From: an uncultured Fibrobacter sp.
GTDB taxonomy: Bacteria; Fibrobacterota; Fibrobacteria; Fibrobacterales; Fibrobacteraceae
Assembly: GCF_947305105.1 (NCBI RefSeq)
Contig: NZ_CAMZCS010000007.1
Span: forward strand, 62,001 to 126,000
Length of the DNA: 64,000 bases
Reading direction: 5' to 3'
The translations under genes and the position numbers were made by a program. Each line of letters opens with the position of its first letter. Position 1 is the first letter of the stretch. The notes beneath the pieces were generated by a model, which was not told where the DNA came from, made no database searches, and saw nothing but the letters and a program-made list of their open reading frames with translations. Shown piece after piece: positions 15,793 to 24,339 of the stretch.

Positions 15793-16011
15793 ATGACCGA
15801 TTTGCCAAACGAAAAACAAGTTCTCTCCGCAGGAGAACAACCTGCCGCCAAGGCCGCAGAATGTGCCGCCGACAAAGCTGCTGCTGAACGTCGTGCTCGC
15901 ATCAAGAAAATGCGCGGGTGGCTATCGCCACGTGATTCGGAATCGGATGATTTTGGGCCCGAAGATGCCTCCATTTATTACGGCGAAGGGCATTCGGGGT
16001 GGAATAGGTAA
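15793..16011 (+). CDS. Small hypothetical protein
   Basis: A 72-residue protein. The start at 15793 is fixed by a perfect AGGAGGT at 15780-15786. Ala-rich helical N-terminal half (EQPAAKAAECAADKAAAE), then a basic KKMRGWLSPRD segment and an acidic tail. No membrane segment, signal or known domain. It stands alone between two leftward genes, behind a very AT-rich stretch that likely holds its promoter. Confidence 0.55.
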   Translation: MTDLPNEKQVLSAGEQPAAKAAECAADKAAAERRARIKKMRGWLSPRDSESDDFGPEDASIYYGEGHSGWNR

Positions 16012-16021
16012 GGAATAATAA

Positions 16022-16810
16022 TCAGTTTTTCTTGCACCGGACGGAAAGAGCGGAATATTTGTTGCCGTCATTGAGGATATACATCCCGTTCACATTCATC
16101 AGGCCGTTGTTGTTGATGTATTTGGCGTAAATGCTTTCGTTCCGATATTCAGCGTATTCTGTGGAGCTCCAATAATAGGCGTGCGCGCCTATGTAATAGT
16201 ACGTTCCATCATATTCTTTCCGATAACCGCTAGGTAAACAGGAAAAACCGAATCGGTTCGTATATGCTGCAGGTCGATGAAAATATTTTTGACCAATCCA
16301 TTCACTAATGGTATCTGGTGTCCATCCATAACTAGTTCTCATGCTTGCACCGATGCCTTCGTCCCCGTTGTGCGAGTCGGCATAGTCGAGCATTTCTGTC
16401 CATTCCTTTTCGGTGGGGATATGCCAGCCCTTGGGACAAAGGCCTTGGTGCGTGGGCTTGATTTGCTCGTCAAAGGTCGCGTTGTATTCGTTATACATGG
16501 AGTCGATATCCATGGCGACCGTCCAGGGATAGAGCCTGCCGTAGATTGCGCAAGAGTCCGGTTCGTCGTTGTAGCAGAAACTGGAATCCGCGGCGTAATT
16601 CAGGTTTTCCGCCATCCACCACTTTCCATCGATCTTCGTGATTTTGTAGACCTGGCTGTCCCGGACATCGACGATAGAATCGTATTCGATATCTGCAGGA
16701 TCGAAAAGCTCTTCGGCCTGGTCCCCTGTGGGAGACTCCACTTCAATGCTTTCGTTGCTGCAGCCCCAGATTATCCAAAGAACAGCGGATAAGAACAGTA
16801 ATCTCGTCAT
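16022..16810 (-). CDS. Lipoprotein with Fibrobacter succinogenes major paralogous domain
   Basis: A 262-residue lipoprotein: signal ending LWIIWGC with Cys17 as the lipidation residue, an acidic spacer to about residue 45, then the FISUMP (TIGR02145) domain. Its signature elements are all visible: YKITKIDGKWWMAENLNYA, GLCPKGWHIPTEKEWTEM, a LPSGYR segment, YWSSTEY and the closing ALSVRCKKN. The domain, related to formylglycine-generating-like folds, is greatly expanded in Fibrobacter; its function is unknown. Third gene of a lipoprotein operon, overlapping the upstream gene by 4 nt. Confidence 0.92.
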   Translation of the reverse strand: MTRLLFLSAVLWIIWGCSNESIEVESPTGDQAEELFDPADIEYDSIVDVRDSQVYKITKIDGKWWMAENLNYAADSSFCYNDEPDSCAIYGRLYPWTVAMDIDSMYNEYNATFDEQIKPTHQGLCPKGWHIPTEKEWTEMLDYADSHNGDEGIGASMRTSYGWTPDTISEWIGQKYFHRPAAYTNRFGFSCLPSGYRKEYDGTYYYIGAHAYYWSSTEYAEYRNESIYAKYINNNGLMNVNGMYILNDGNKYSALSVRCKKN

Positions 16811-17481
16811 GGTTTCCCCTCGTAGAAAATGGAATCTCCTTGCGAGTTGACGATAATAAGGGGGCTGTTTTTGTCTGTTATCTTGTATGTCGGCCTTTGC
16901 GATTCGAGTTTCCCGTTTTTGATGGCGTAAAAGTCACCGGAGATTTTTAGGTAATGGGCGGCAAAGGAAATATCCTTGTGCAGGTCGAAATCGCAGTGCT
17001 CGAATTCCAGGGAGTCCAGATCTTTCTTGTCCCCGTCGACGAGAATCAGCGTGCATGCCGAACTGAACGTCTCCAGCTTCGAAGAATTCACGCAGTAGAA
17101 TTTTTTGTCAATCGTGTCCTTGGCAAGGCAGCTTTCGGTCCATGTAGGAAGTCCGGCAAATGTGCTGTCTTTTCTGGGTATCAAGTCCTTCAGGGCCGCC
17201 GCCTTTTTCCCGATTTTGTTCTGTTTTAGGCTTATGGTGTAATAGTCTGTTGATATTGTACTTGTAAAATCGTCGTCCCAGCCCATGAAGTGATGGCATT
17301 CGATGGTGCCGCGTTCCCAGTGTTCCACCTTGGCGACCGCCGTCGTGTCGTCAATCAATCCTTGATAGGTCCAGGTGTAGCCGGAATCGGTGACATGCCA
17401 GGTATCGATGCTGCAACCGAGCAACATCGAGAAGCCCAGCGAGAAAAAAATGCTAGCGATGAGTGAAATTTCTTTTTTCAT
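16807..17481 (-). CDS. Predicted lipoprotein of unknown function
   Basis: A 224-residue protein beginning MKKEISLIASIFFSLG with a lipobox MLLGC (Cys22 as lipidation site). I recognise no domain. The mature part is mixed alpha/beta with four Cys besides the lipid Cys (IECHHF, ESCLAK, FYCVN, SACTL), probably disulfide-bonded. Start 17481 is preferred to 17493 because it gives a 4-nt overlap with the upstream stop and the better signal peptide. Middle gene of the three-lipoprotein operon. Confidence 0.7.
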   Translation of the reverse strand: MKKEISLIASIFFSLGFSMLLGCSIDTWHVTDSGYTWTYQGLIDDTTAVAKVEHWERGTIECHHFMGWDDDFTSTISTDYYTISLKQNKIGKKAAALKDLIPRKDSTFAGLPTWTESCLAKDTIDKKFYCVNSSKLETFSSACTLILVDGDKKDLDSLEFEHCDFDLHKDISFAAHYLKISGDFYAIKNGKLESQRPTYKITDKNSPLIIVNSQGDSIFYEGKP

Positions 17482-19295
17482 AATGACTGCCACTCATATA
17501 CAAAGCAAAGGGTGGAATCGCTGTCGTAAACGGAGAATCGGGAAAAAACATATTCCTCGCATGCGTTTTCAATCCACGTCAGACGATCACCGGTTTCGCT
17601 TTTCCAGTGTTCCCATTGCTCGTCGTTGCAGATATACTCTTTTTCGTCGTGTCGGACAAAGTGTGCCCTGGTGCAGGCATCCGGACGGGCGGTTGTCTTC
17701 TTTTGGGCGGGTATTTCCTTCCAAGTCCAGGTTGGCTTTTCGGGATCCTCTTCGTACAGCGGCTCCGAATAATTGCACCAGAAATATGCTTCGTAAAATT
17801 TCACAATCTCGTTTGCATTTTCTTCGCTGCAGGAAAGCTCATAATAGTCGTCGCCGTTAATTGATTTCCAACGGTTGTTCTCGCAATAGAAGTAAATTGC
17901 GGAAGGAAGCCATAGCTTGTCGCCATTCTCGCAGGAATCACCTGTTGTATTGCCTAGGTAAGAGATGCCTTCCCATTTAGAGTTTCGGCATTGGTAATAC
18001 GTTGCGTTAAATTTGACTTTTTCATTTTCGCGTTCTTCGGTGCATTCCCCTATTTTCTCGGAGAACTGCATTTCGAAATCGGCTTGTTCGAGATCGTATT
18101 CGGAAATGGTGTCTGTCCACCTGTATGTATTCCAGTTTCCGGTACATAAGAGGATGTTTCCGTGGTAGGAACGCGTCTTTTTGGACAGTTCCTGCCTGCA
18201 TTCCCCGTATATAAATTCAACGGCGGTTTTTGTGTCGGCTGGAATCCAGGCAAGCATTTCGGGAGAGCACGTATATACTGTATCGTTATGCAGGATGAGC
18301 TCGCCGTTGCCGTAATGGCAGGGTTTGAACTTTAGGTCCAGGGAATCCAGGAATCTCCAGAAATAAACGGAATCGTTGCGTGCCGTTCGGAAGTCGCAGA
18401 CCAGGGATTTCCCGTTCAGGGCGCTTTCGTCGTTGTTGATCCGGGTTAAAGCCCCGAGGCTGTCGCATGCCGGTAGTCCGTAGACATTATCCCATATAGT
18501 GGAGAAATAGGCAAAGCTTGCGCTGTCGCTCTCTTTTACCTTGGAGCTGTAGTGTTGCAACAGGACGTCTGCAATCCAGAGGGTGTCGTAAAAGTCGCCG
18601 CCGAACTTGTTTTTCGCAAGAGCGGAAGACATCGCCTCGAAGTTATGCATGAAAACGGAGTCGGGGCCGTCGTATTTAGCTAACAGGTAGGGCATCAGGC
18701 GCAGGGCGTCGAACTTGATGCTGTCGGATGCGAAATCGACCGCCTCTTGCCACTCCAGGCCAAACAGCTTGTAAATCTCCCTTGCGGCCTTTTTCTTGGC
18801 GTTTCCCAGGTAGAACCCGTCGTTCTGTACAAGGTCCTTGACGCGGTTGCTTTCGAGGGCGCCGAGCAGGTTTAGGGTTGGCGAAGGGGTCTCCGCGAAA
18901 TCGACGTATTCCTCGAAGGTCATTTCGTTCTTGGAATCGCCGCGCGTGCAGGTAAAGGTCAGCTTGGCGTAGGTGATGGGGTAATAGTTCGAATCCGAGG
19001 AAAATACATAGCCCAGGGAATCGTCCTTGCGGATTTTCGCCTTGAAGGTTTCTAGTTCTTCCAGGTCCTCGTCGACGGCGGTGATTTCGATTTTTTGGGG
19101 GACAAGTGTCGGATTTAGCGAAAATTTTCCGGACAGGGCCGCGATGTTGCCCGTGGTGTCGTGGGGCGAAAAGATTCTGCTGCCGTCGTGCTTTTTGACA
19201 TTGGAACGGTCATAGGAATGATCGTCGCAACCCGCAAAAAAGGATACGGATAAAAATGCAATAGCGGGCAGGACCTTTTGGAATAACGCGTTCAT
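17478..19295 (-). CDS. Large lipoprotein with tandem Cys-pair modules
   Basis: A 605-residue lipoprotein; signal ends SFFAGC (Cys17). Residues up to about 300 are an unassigned domain with a helical middle (KKKAAREIYKLFGLEWQEAV). The C-terminal half contains about seven tandem modules of roughly 25-40 residues, each with a leading Cys, an aromatic-x-Cys and a Trp a few residues later: CHYGNG...YTC, CRQELS...LLC...W, CTEERE...YYQCRNSKW, CENGDK...YFYCENNRW, CSEENA...YFWC, CTRAHF...YICNDEQW and CEEYVF...LCFVYEW. This looks like a disulfide-stabilised repeat for binding at the cell surface. First gene of the operon ending at the FISUMP lipoprotein. Confidence 0.75.
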   Translation of the reverse strand: MNALFQKVLPAIAFLSVSFFAGCDDHSYDRSNVKKHDGSRIFSPHDTTGNIAALSGKFSLNPTLVPQKIEITAVDEDLEELETFKAKIRKDDSLGYVFSSDSNYYPITYAKLTFTCTRGDSKNEMTFEEYVDFAETPSPTLNLLGALESNRVKDLVQNDGFYLGNAKKKAAREIYKLFGLEWQEAVDFASDSIKFDALRLMPYLLAKYDGPDSVFMHNFEAMSSALAKNKFGGDFYDTLWIADVLLQHYSSKVKESDSASFAYFSTIWDNVYGLPACDSLGALTRINNDESALNGKSLVCDFRTARNDSVYFWRFLDSLDLKFKPCHYGNGELILHNDTVYTCSPEMLAWIPADTKTAVEFIYGECRQELSKKTRSYHGNILLCTGNWNTYRWTDTISEYDLEQADFEMQFSEKIGECTEERENEKVKFNATYYQCRNSKWEGISYLGNTTGDSCENGDKLWLPSAIYFYCENNRWKSINGDDYYELSCSEENANEIVKFYEAYFWCNYSEPLYEEDPEKPTWTWKEIPAQKKTTARPDACTRAHFVRHDEKEYICNDEQWEHWKSETGDRLTWIENACEEYVFSRFSVYDSDSTLCFVYEWQSL

Positions 19296-19515
19296 TGTTT
19301 TTTCCGAATCAAGAATAATCAAGCAAAAAATAGATTATTCCCCTTGTACAGAGGTGCTTTTTGCTGATTTTTACGATAAAACGGCATTTTCGGAGAATTG
19401 AAGACTTGAATGCCGGAAATAATATCAAAAAAATAGCTGGTTATTTTGTTATACATATTGTATGTTATGTCGCCATAATTGGTAAATGTCATATACATAA
19501 CGGTTGGAAAAATAC

Positions 19516-20280
19516 ATGAGTATGTTCAAAAGAATTATTCTTGCATGCGCGCTTGCGACGGTTTCGTCTTTTGCCACTTGGGACTTGTTCCCGGTCCTTG
19601 AAAACCACAAGGGCCAGGCGGGGTTGGGAGCGACCTATCATACCTACGAATACAATGACGTAGATTATCGTTACCTCGATTTGTATGCCGGTGCCCGATA
19701 TACCGTAATCCAGGATTTGGAACTTGCTCTCAGTATCCCGTATTGGCTGCTTACGTACGTAGACGGTGAAAGATATTTTGGTAATGAATTTGGAAATTTG
19801 AATTTTTTGACTCGTTACCAATTTATTCCCGTTATGAATGCTTTTGTCGATGTATCTATTCCTGTTAGGGATATAGATGATGGCGCATGGGGTTTCAACT
19901 TAGGGTTGCAATTTTCAAGGCGAGTCAACCAGTTGATCAATTTTGGCTCTCAACTCGGAACTTCCTATGCGATTTGGCGTGATTATGATGGCGTTCCTAT
20001 AGATGTATATGGTTCCGCATGTCTCCGTTTTGCGGTTACACCGCAATTCACTCCGTACTATGGGACGTCTTTCAACTTCTCCCTGGGTGAATTCACCGAT
20101 GGCGGTTACGAGTATTCCCATGGCGGTGGGGATCTTTACCTTGCGCCTTATGTTGGCGCGATTTACGACTTCAACGACTTCGTGTCCGTTGATGCTTGGG
20201 GAAAAATCAGCAGATATGTCAATGAGGATAATGCAACCTTGTTTATAACTACTGGCTTGTCTGTTTTGTTTAACTTCTAA
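19516..20280 (+). CDS. Outer-membrane beta-barrel protein (transporter-like)
   Basis: A 254-residue protein with signal peptide (MFKRIILACALATVSSFA). Amphipathic strands throughout, such as YLDLYAGARYTVIQDLELALSIPYW and GNLNFLTRYQFIPV, and a C-terminal LSVLFNF ending in Phe. The pattern resembles small transporter-type barrels annotated as MetA-pathway or phenol degradation homologues, but no specific family is claimed. Two ATGs, 19516 and 19522, are possible. Divergent from the lipoprotein operon across a 220-bp gap containing an inverted CGGCATT/AATGCCG pair. Confidence 0.72.
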   Translation: MSMFKRIILACALATVSSFATWDLFPVLENHKGQAGLGATYHTYEYNDVDYRYLDLYAGARYTVIQDLELALSIPYWLLTYVDGERYFGNEFGNLNFLTRYQFIPVMNAFVDVSIPVRDIDDGAWGFNLGLQFSRRVNQLINFGSQLGTSYAIWRDYDGVPIDVYGSACLRFAVTPQFTPYYGTSFNFSLGEFTDGGYEYSHGGGDLYLAPYVGAIYDFNDFVSVDAWGKISRYVNEDNATLFITTGLSVLFNF

Positions 20281-20307
20281 GCACCGATTTTATACATTTG
20301 GCGCGCA

Positions 20308-20994
20308 ATGCTCCACAAAAAATCCCTTATCGTATTTGACCTGGACGGGACTCTGTTCAATACGCTCGGTGACCTGTCCGTGGCGGTGAATTATGCGCTA
20401 CGCCATTTCGGGCTCCCGGAACACGAAGAACAGCGTGTGCGCACTTTTATCGGGAACGGAACGCTGAAGCTTATCGAGAGGAGCATGGGGGAGGCGGCTA
20501 GGCCCGAGAACATGGCCCGCACGGGAATCACGGTGGAGGCAGTCCACAAGGTCTATTCCGAATACTATTGGGAACATTGTACGGAGCGCACGCTTCCGAA
20601 TCCGGGAATCGTTGAATTCCTGCGTAGTACCCCGGCCCACATAGCCATGCTCACGAACAAGCCGGAACGGCCCGCCCTGAAAATCCTGGAGCATTTCGGT
20701 ATCCGCGATTGCATCGAGTTCATGCTCTGCGGGGACACGACGCCCGAACGCAAGCCCAGCCCCGCAGGGCTCCTGAAGATTGTCGAGATGGCGGGCGAAA
20801 CTTGCGAAAATACCGTCATGGTGGGGGATGACCAGCCCGATATCCTTGCGGCCCGTGCTGCCGGGGTCGATTGCGTTACGCTTTATTGCGGTTTCGGGAA
20901 GCCGGAGAACCTTTTCCCGCTGAACCCTGAAAACATTGTCTATAGCTATGCCGGAATGTGCGACTTGCTTATGCGAATGTCGACCGCACGATAA
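20308..20994 (+). CDS. gph: HAD-family phosphatase, phosphoglycolate phosphatase-like
   Basis: A 228-residue cytosolic hydrolase. Motif I FDLDGTLFNT (nucleophile Asp11, acid Asp13), motif II AMLTNKPE, the motif III lysine in ERKPSPAG and motif IV VGDDQPDILAA are all present, with a helical C1 cap between motifs I and II. The pattern fits the Gph/PGP subgroup, which removes phosphate from 2-phosphoglycolate formed during DNA repair, though related sugar phosphatases cannot be told apart by eye. It starts 27 bp after the barrel gene. Confidence 0.85.
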   Translation: MLHKKSLIVFDLDGTLFNTLGDLSVAVNYALRHFGLPEHEEQRVRTFIGNGTLKLIERSMGEAARPENMARTGITVEAVHKVYSEYYWEHCTERTLPNPGIVEFLRSTPAHIAMLTNKPERPALKILEHFGIRDCIEFMLCGDTTPERKPSPAGLLKIVEMAGETCENTVMVGDDQPDILAARAAGVDCVTLYCGFGKPENLFPLNPENIVYSYAGMCDLLMRMSTAR

Positions 20995-21020
20995 ACTATA
21001 TTAAGCATAGAAGGTAATTT

Positions 21021-22073
21021 ATGATTTGTCCTAAGTGCGGTGATGAATACGAAGACGATATGCCCTGTTGCCTGTGGTGCGACGCGCCAAACCCTAATTA
21101 TGGTCAGGAGGGGGAAAGTCAGGAGCGAAAAGCTGTCTCGGTCCTGGAACACCAAGAGAAAATAGATGGTTTTGCATTTCTTGAAAACCCTGATGGACTG
21201 GACTTGAGGGGCGAAGCTGAAGGCTGTGTCGAGTTTAAAATCACAAGTTCGGAGCGCGTTAAAGCATTTTTGTGGATGCTCTTTTGCCTTGTATACATTG
21301 TGGTTTGCTTGGTGGGGTTGTTTACTGTCGACGATGATTCTTTGCGGTTTTTTTTTCTGTTGGCATTATGTCCCTCTTGTCTTGTGGGCTACATTATATC
21401 AAAAACGGTTTTTGCCGTGGAATGGTATAAGGATAAATATGTCCTGAAAACCCTTCATGGCAAAAAGGAGTTCCCGTTTGACGAATCCGCGCGTCCCAGT
21501 TTCGAATATTCTGATCAACAGGGCTTTGTAGTGAGCTTGAAAAAGGGTTGGCAGACTTTTTCATTCCGTGAAAAAGGGTTCCCGGAAGTTACAAGGATGT
21601 TGTGCAGAATTTATGATGAACTGAACCCCAAAGACATTGTGCAGGGCGATGACTGCTCCATGTGTGCGGTATTCAAGCCGTTGCAACGTCCTGCGGGAAT
21701 GGCCGGGTATTTTGTTTCCTTTTTCGTTCTTGTCTTTTACGGAATTCTTCAAGTGGGTTTGCTCGATGAGGCTTCTTCTGATGTGGGTTATGGGGTTTTC
21801 TCATTCTTGTTTGCATTTTTATCTTTATTCATCGCCTTTTACCGTGCAATGGACGTTCTCGAGATAAAGTGGTACAAGGACAAGTTCGTGCTTTGCACCC
21901 GTTTCGGGGAAAAGGAGTTCTCGCTTGACAAGTCCGAACTGTATAAAACAAAATGCAATGAAAACGGGACCCGGATGTTCGTCTTTAAAAAGGGAATAAT
22001 GCCCTCTATCGTGGACGAGCGGTCGTTCCCGAAAGCTGTGAAAATGATGAAGGACCTCTACTGCGAGGAATAA
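21021..22073 (+). CDS. Membrane protein with zinc ribbon and duplicated 2-TM module
   Basis: A 350-residue protein of unrecognised family. It begins with a zinc ribbon (CPKCGDEYEDDMPCCLWC). Two copies of one module follow: two hydrophobic helices, then a beta-rich soluble part with the pattern WYKDK(Y/F)VL, KEF, and FP..(V/A)..M...Y. Copy one has TMs near residues 85-130 and the soluble part up to about 200; copy two has TMs near 225-275 and soluble part to the end. A single-copy relative is encoded at 23432-23881. The soluble part may be PH-like. Role unknown. Confidence 0.65.
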   Translation: MICPKCGDEYEDDMPCCLWCDAPNPNYGQEGESQERKAVSVLEHQEKIDGFAFLENPDGLDLRGEAEGCVEFKITSSERVKAFLWMLFCLVYIVVCLVGLFTVDDDSLRFFFLLALCPSCLVGYIISKTVFAVEWYKDKYVLKTLHGKKEFPFDESARPSFEYSDQQGFVVSLKKGWQTFSFREKGFPEVTRMLCRIYDELNPKDIVQGDDCSMCAVFKPLQRPAGMAGYFVSFFVLVFYGILQVGLLDEASSDVGYGVFSFLFAFLSLFIAFYRAMDVLEIKWYKDKFVLCTRFGEKEFSLDKSELYKTKCNENGTRMFVFKKGIMPSIVDERSFPKAVKMMKDLYCEE

Positions 22074-22187
22074 TCCGTTATGCCTCTGGCTTGATAGAGC
22101 CATTTAAAAATTTGTCAAGTTCAGACGCTTTAGGAAGAGGGACTGGTTTTCTTGAGTTCTTAAAAGGCTACTTAATCCTCCAATATT

Positions 22188-22375
22188 CTACCACGTCACG
22201 ACCTTATTCACGACTTCGCGCTGTTCGCTTGCTGTTTGACGCAGGTATATACGGGTGGTTTCAATATGCTCATGCCCCATAAGGTCGGCAAGTAAAGCTA
22301 TGTCATTCCGCTTTCCTAAAAGCCACTTTGAATGACCTTTTCTGGCCGTTCTTGGTTTTTTGAAACAATGATTAT
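22188..22375 (-). pseudogene. Tyrosine recombinase, C-terminal remnant
   Basis: On the minus strand an open frame reads ...HCFKKPRTARKGHSKW then ALLADLMGHEHIETTRIYLR and ends QREVVNKVVTW-stop at 22188. The LLADLMGHEHIETTRIYL block is the C-terminal catalytic core of tyrosine recombinases (His/Lys of box C, and the Tyr nucleophile in TRIYL). The recognisable homology stops at about 22375, with no start codon or upstream catalytic Arg-x-x-Arg region, so this is the relic of an integrase that once worked here. It fills most of the 373-bp gap between the membrane protein and the antitoxin gene. Confidence 0.75.
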
Positions 22376-22396
22376 GTCTGTGTCTGTATTAAAAAC

Positions 22397-22425
22397 TTGA
22401 TTTTTGTAATGGTTTGTATTATATT
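22397..22425 (+). promoter_or_regulatory. Predicted promoter of the RelB-PIN operon
   Basis: TTGATT (22397-22402), 17 bp, TATATT (22420-22425), 22 bp before the start codon. The spacer TTTGTAATGGTTTGTAT is nearly repeated before the membrane gene at 23432, where TATAAT is at 23395-23400. Confidence 0.5.
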
Positions 22426-22446
22426 TATATTATAAAGGAGGCTCTT

Positions 22447-22758
22447 ATGGCCACGACTGTTTTGCAGGTCCGGATGGACGAAGATTTGAAGAATGAAGCT
22501 TCTGAATTGTTCGAGAAGCTCGGGCTAGATATTCCTACTGCGATTCGTATTTTCTTCAAACGCGCCGTGACTGAAAAGGGTATTCCGTTTGAACTCCGTG
22601 AACCCACTGCTGTCTACGATGCTGGCAGCAGGGCTTCCTCAATTGATCGCCGTGCCGCTGCCCTTGAAAATCTCCAGAAATATCGTGGGCGCATTCCCGC
22701 CGGTATGGATTACAAGAAGGAACTTGCGGAAGCGAGAATAGAGAAATACGGCAAATGA
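22447..22758 (+). CDS. RelB/DinJ-family antitoxin
   Basis: A 103-residue protein. ATG 22447 follows a strong AGGAGG at 22435-22440. The N-terminus has the ribbon-helix-helix pattern of RelB/DinJ antitoxins (VLQVRMDEDLKNEASELFE, then LGLDIPTAIRIFFKRAV), which binds the operon promoter as a dimer. The C-terminal 45 residues (including YRGRIPAGMDYKKEL) should wrap the toxin. It overlaps the toxin gene by 4 nt. Confidence 0.88.
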   Translation: MATTVLQVRMDEDLKNEASELFEKLGLDIPTAIRIFFKRAVTEKGIPFELREPTAVYDAGSRASSIDRRAAALENLQKYRGRIPAGMDYKKELAEARIEKYGK

Positions 22759-23168
22759 GAATTCTCCTAGACACAAATGTCCTGCTGGATTATCTTCAGC
22801 AGCGTAAAGGCTTTGATGTTGCCGAGCAGATATTGCAGGAATGCATTCAATATAAAATTGATGGATTTGTTGCGGCTCATTCGGTATCGAATATTTTCTT
22901 CATTTTACGAAAAATATATACCGAAGATGAACGGCGTGATATTTTAGCAAATCTGACGTCTTTTTTATCTGTGGCAGAAATCAATCACGAAATGATAGAA
23001 TCTGCTTTGGCGCGGAAGGAATTTTGTGACTTTGAAGATTGTCTTCAAGATGAATGTGCATCTATTGTTGGTGCCGACTTTATCGTGTCCCAGAATATTA
23101 AGGACTATGTAAATAGCAGGGTCCCGGCAATTTCACCGAAGGAATTTTTACAAATTTATTCTGGGTAG
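22755..23168 (+). CDS. PIN-domain toxin (VapC-like)
   Basis: A 137-residue PIN-domain ribonuclease. Acidic active-site residues are placed as in the family: Asp6 in ILLDTNVLLDYL, and the pair in CDFEDCLQDECA near residues 94-101, followed by ADFIVSQN, the form of the usual D.ivT.N motif. VapC-type toxins cut tRNA or rRNA. Its partner is a RelB/DinJ-type antitoxin rather than a VapB-type one, a mixed pairing. Adjacent integrase remnant suggests mobility. Confidence 0.85.
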   Translation: MRILLDTNVLLDYLQQRKGFDVAEQILQECIQYKIDGFVAAHSVSNIFFILRKIYTEDERRDILANLTSFLSVAEINHEMIESALARKEFCDFEDCLQDECASIVGADFIVSQNIKDYVNSRVPAISPKEFLQIYSG

Positions 23169-23431
23169 TTTTTCTTAGAAATAATTTTACAGCTTGTTTA
23201 TTTTTTCTAATCAAGGAGATTCTATCGCTTGCTGTTTGCTTATGGGGAAGCTTACACGTGGGCATGGCAAAGTGGGGGGGGGTGAGAGGGAAAAGTAACC
23301 TTGAAGTATTTTCTGGCCGCTTTCCTGGCCATTTTTCTAGCCGCCTTTCAGTGACCTTTTTTTTCGTTTCTAGATTTTTTGTAACGGCTTGTGTTATAAT
23401 TGTTATTTTACTGGTAAATAGGAGTAATCTG

Positions 23432-23881
23432 ATGAAAAAGATAACGTACAAAGCGAATGTTGTATATGCAATAAAACCTATTGTTTTATTTATTTGTTCG
23501 CTTTTGGATATATACCTTTTGTTTGACATATTCGTTTTGGGGCATTTAAATGGCACAGACAATTTTCTGGATATGACTCCTTGGGCCATCTTTTTAACGT
23601 TTTTTGTTGCTTTGGGGATCTATCTTTTTTGGGGAGAGCCGTATAAGATTAATAAAAATGAAGAGGCATTTACATTCTTTCTTTTGGGAAAAACAGTAGA
23701 ATTCTCTTTTGATAAGAGTGATTTTCTGAAATGCGGGCATGATCGATTAGGTAAAAAGATTTTGTACTTCAAAAAGAAATATCGCTCCTATAGGGTCTAT
23801 GAATCAATCTTTCCCGAAGTAGTGAAAACCATGGAGTGTATTTATCTTGATGAGTCCGAAGGCTCCGCTAAGGAATCTTGA
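23432..23881 (+). CDS. Membrane protein, single copy of the 2-TM module
   Basis: A 149-residue protein starting at ATG 23432 with GGAG at 23421. Two hydrophobic helices (about residues 13-35 and 48-66) precede a soluble part that matches the repeat of the 21021-22073 protein: [34 protein letters not shown] and [16 protein letters not shown]. No zinc ribbon. No known domain. Its promoter block resembles that of the RelB-PIN operon. Confidence 0.6.
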
Positions 23882-23907
23882 ATCTAGGATTTTATGGAAA
23901 GAAAATA

Positions 23908-24315
23908 ATGTTCAAACTAGATGAGTATAAAAAGCAAAATATTGTTATAGGGATTTTGTGCTTTCTTTTTGGATGTCTTTTAGTTTTTTTAGGTAGTAAT
24001 GATTTTATTGTTGATGGATATTATATGCCTAAAGATGTGACGGTAATTTGCCTTATACCTGGAAGAGGTATTGGAAGAGGTATGAATTACCTTGTTATCC
24101 CTGCATATCTGAATGCTGGTGTTTTTATCCGTTTTTTCTTTACTTTGCTTTTGGCTTGCATCAGTGTGGTCGCTTCCGTTTTCTTTGGCAGGAAATATCA
24201 TCGGAAAGGGTATGGTAAAGAGCAAATCATCGCTTATATATCTGCTTATATCGTGATTTTTATCGCATGTTCGGTATATTTGATTATGCTTTGCCCGACC
24301 CTGTTTGTAGATTGA
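23908..24315 (+). CDS. Small membrane protein
   Basis: A 135-residue protein with three hydrophobic helices (residues about 11-31, 66-87, 104-127). No recognisable family. The ATG at 23908 has GGAAAG upstream; a TTG at 23878 would extend it by ten codons and overlap the previous stop. AT-rich, and probably cotranscribed with the 2-TM module gene. Confidence 0.5.
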
Positions 24316-24339
24316 AACGACAAGGGATCAAAGTTTAAA

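Noticed and set aside
23272-23282. Run of nine G before the membrane gene, as a phase-variable tract
   Set aside because: It lies about 150 bp upstream of the start and outside the predicted promoter; a single sequence cannot show length variation.
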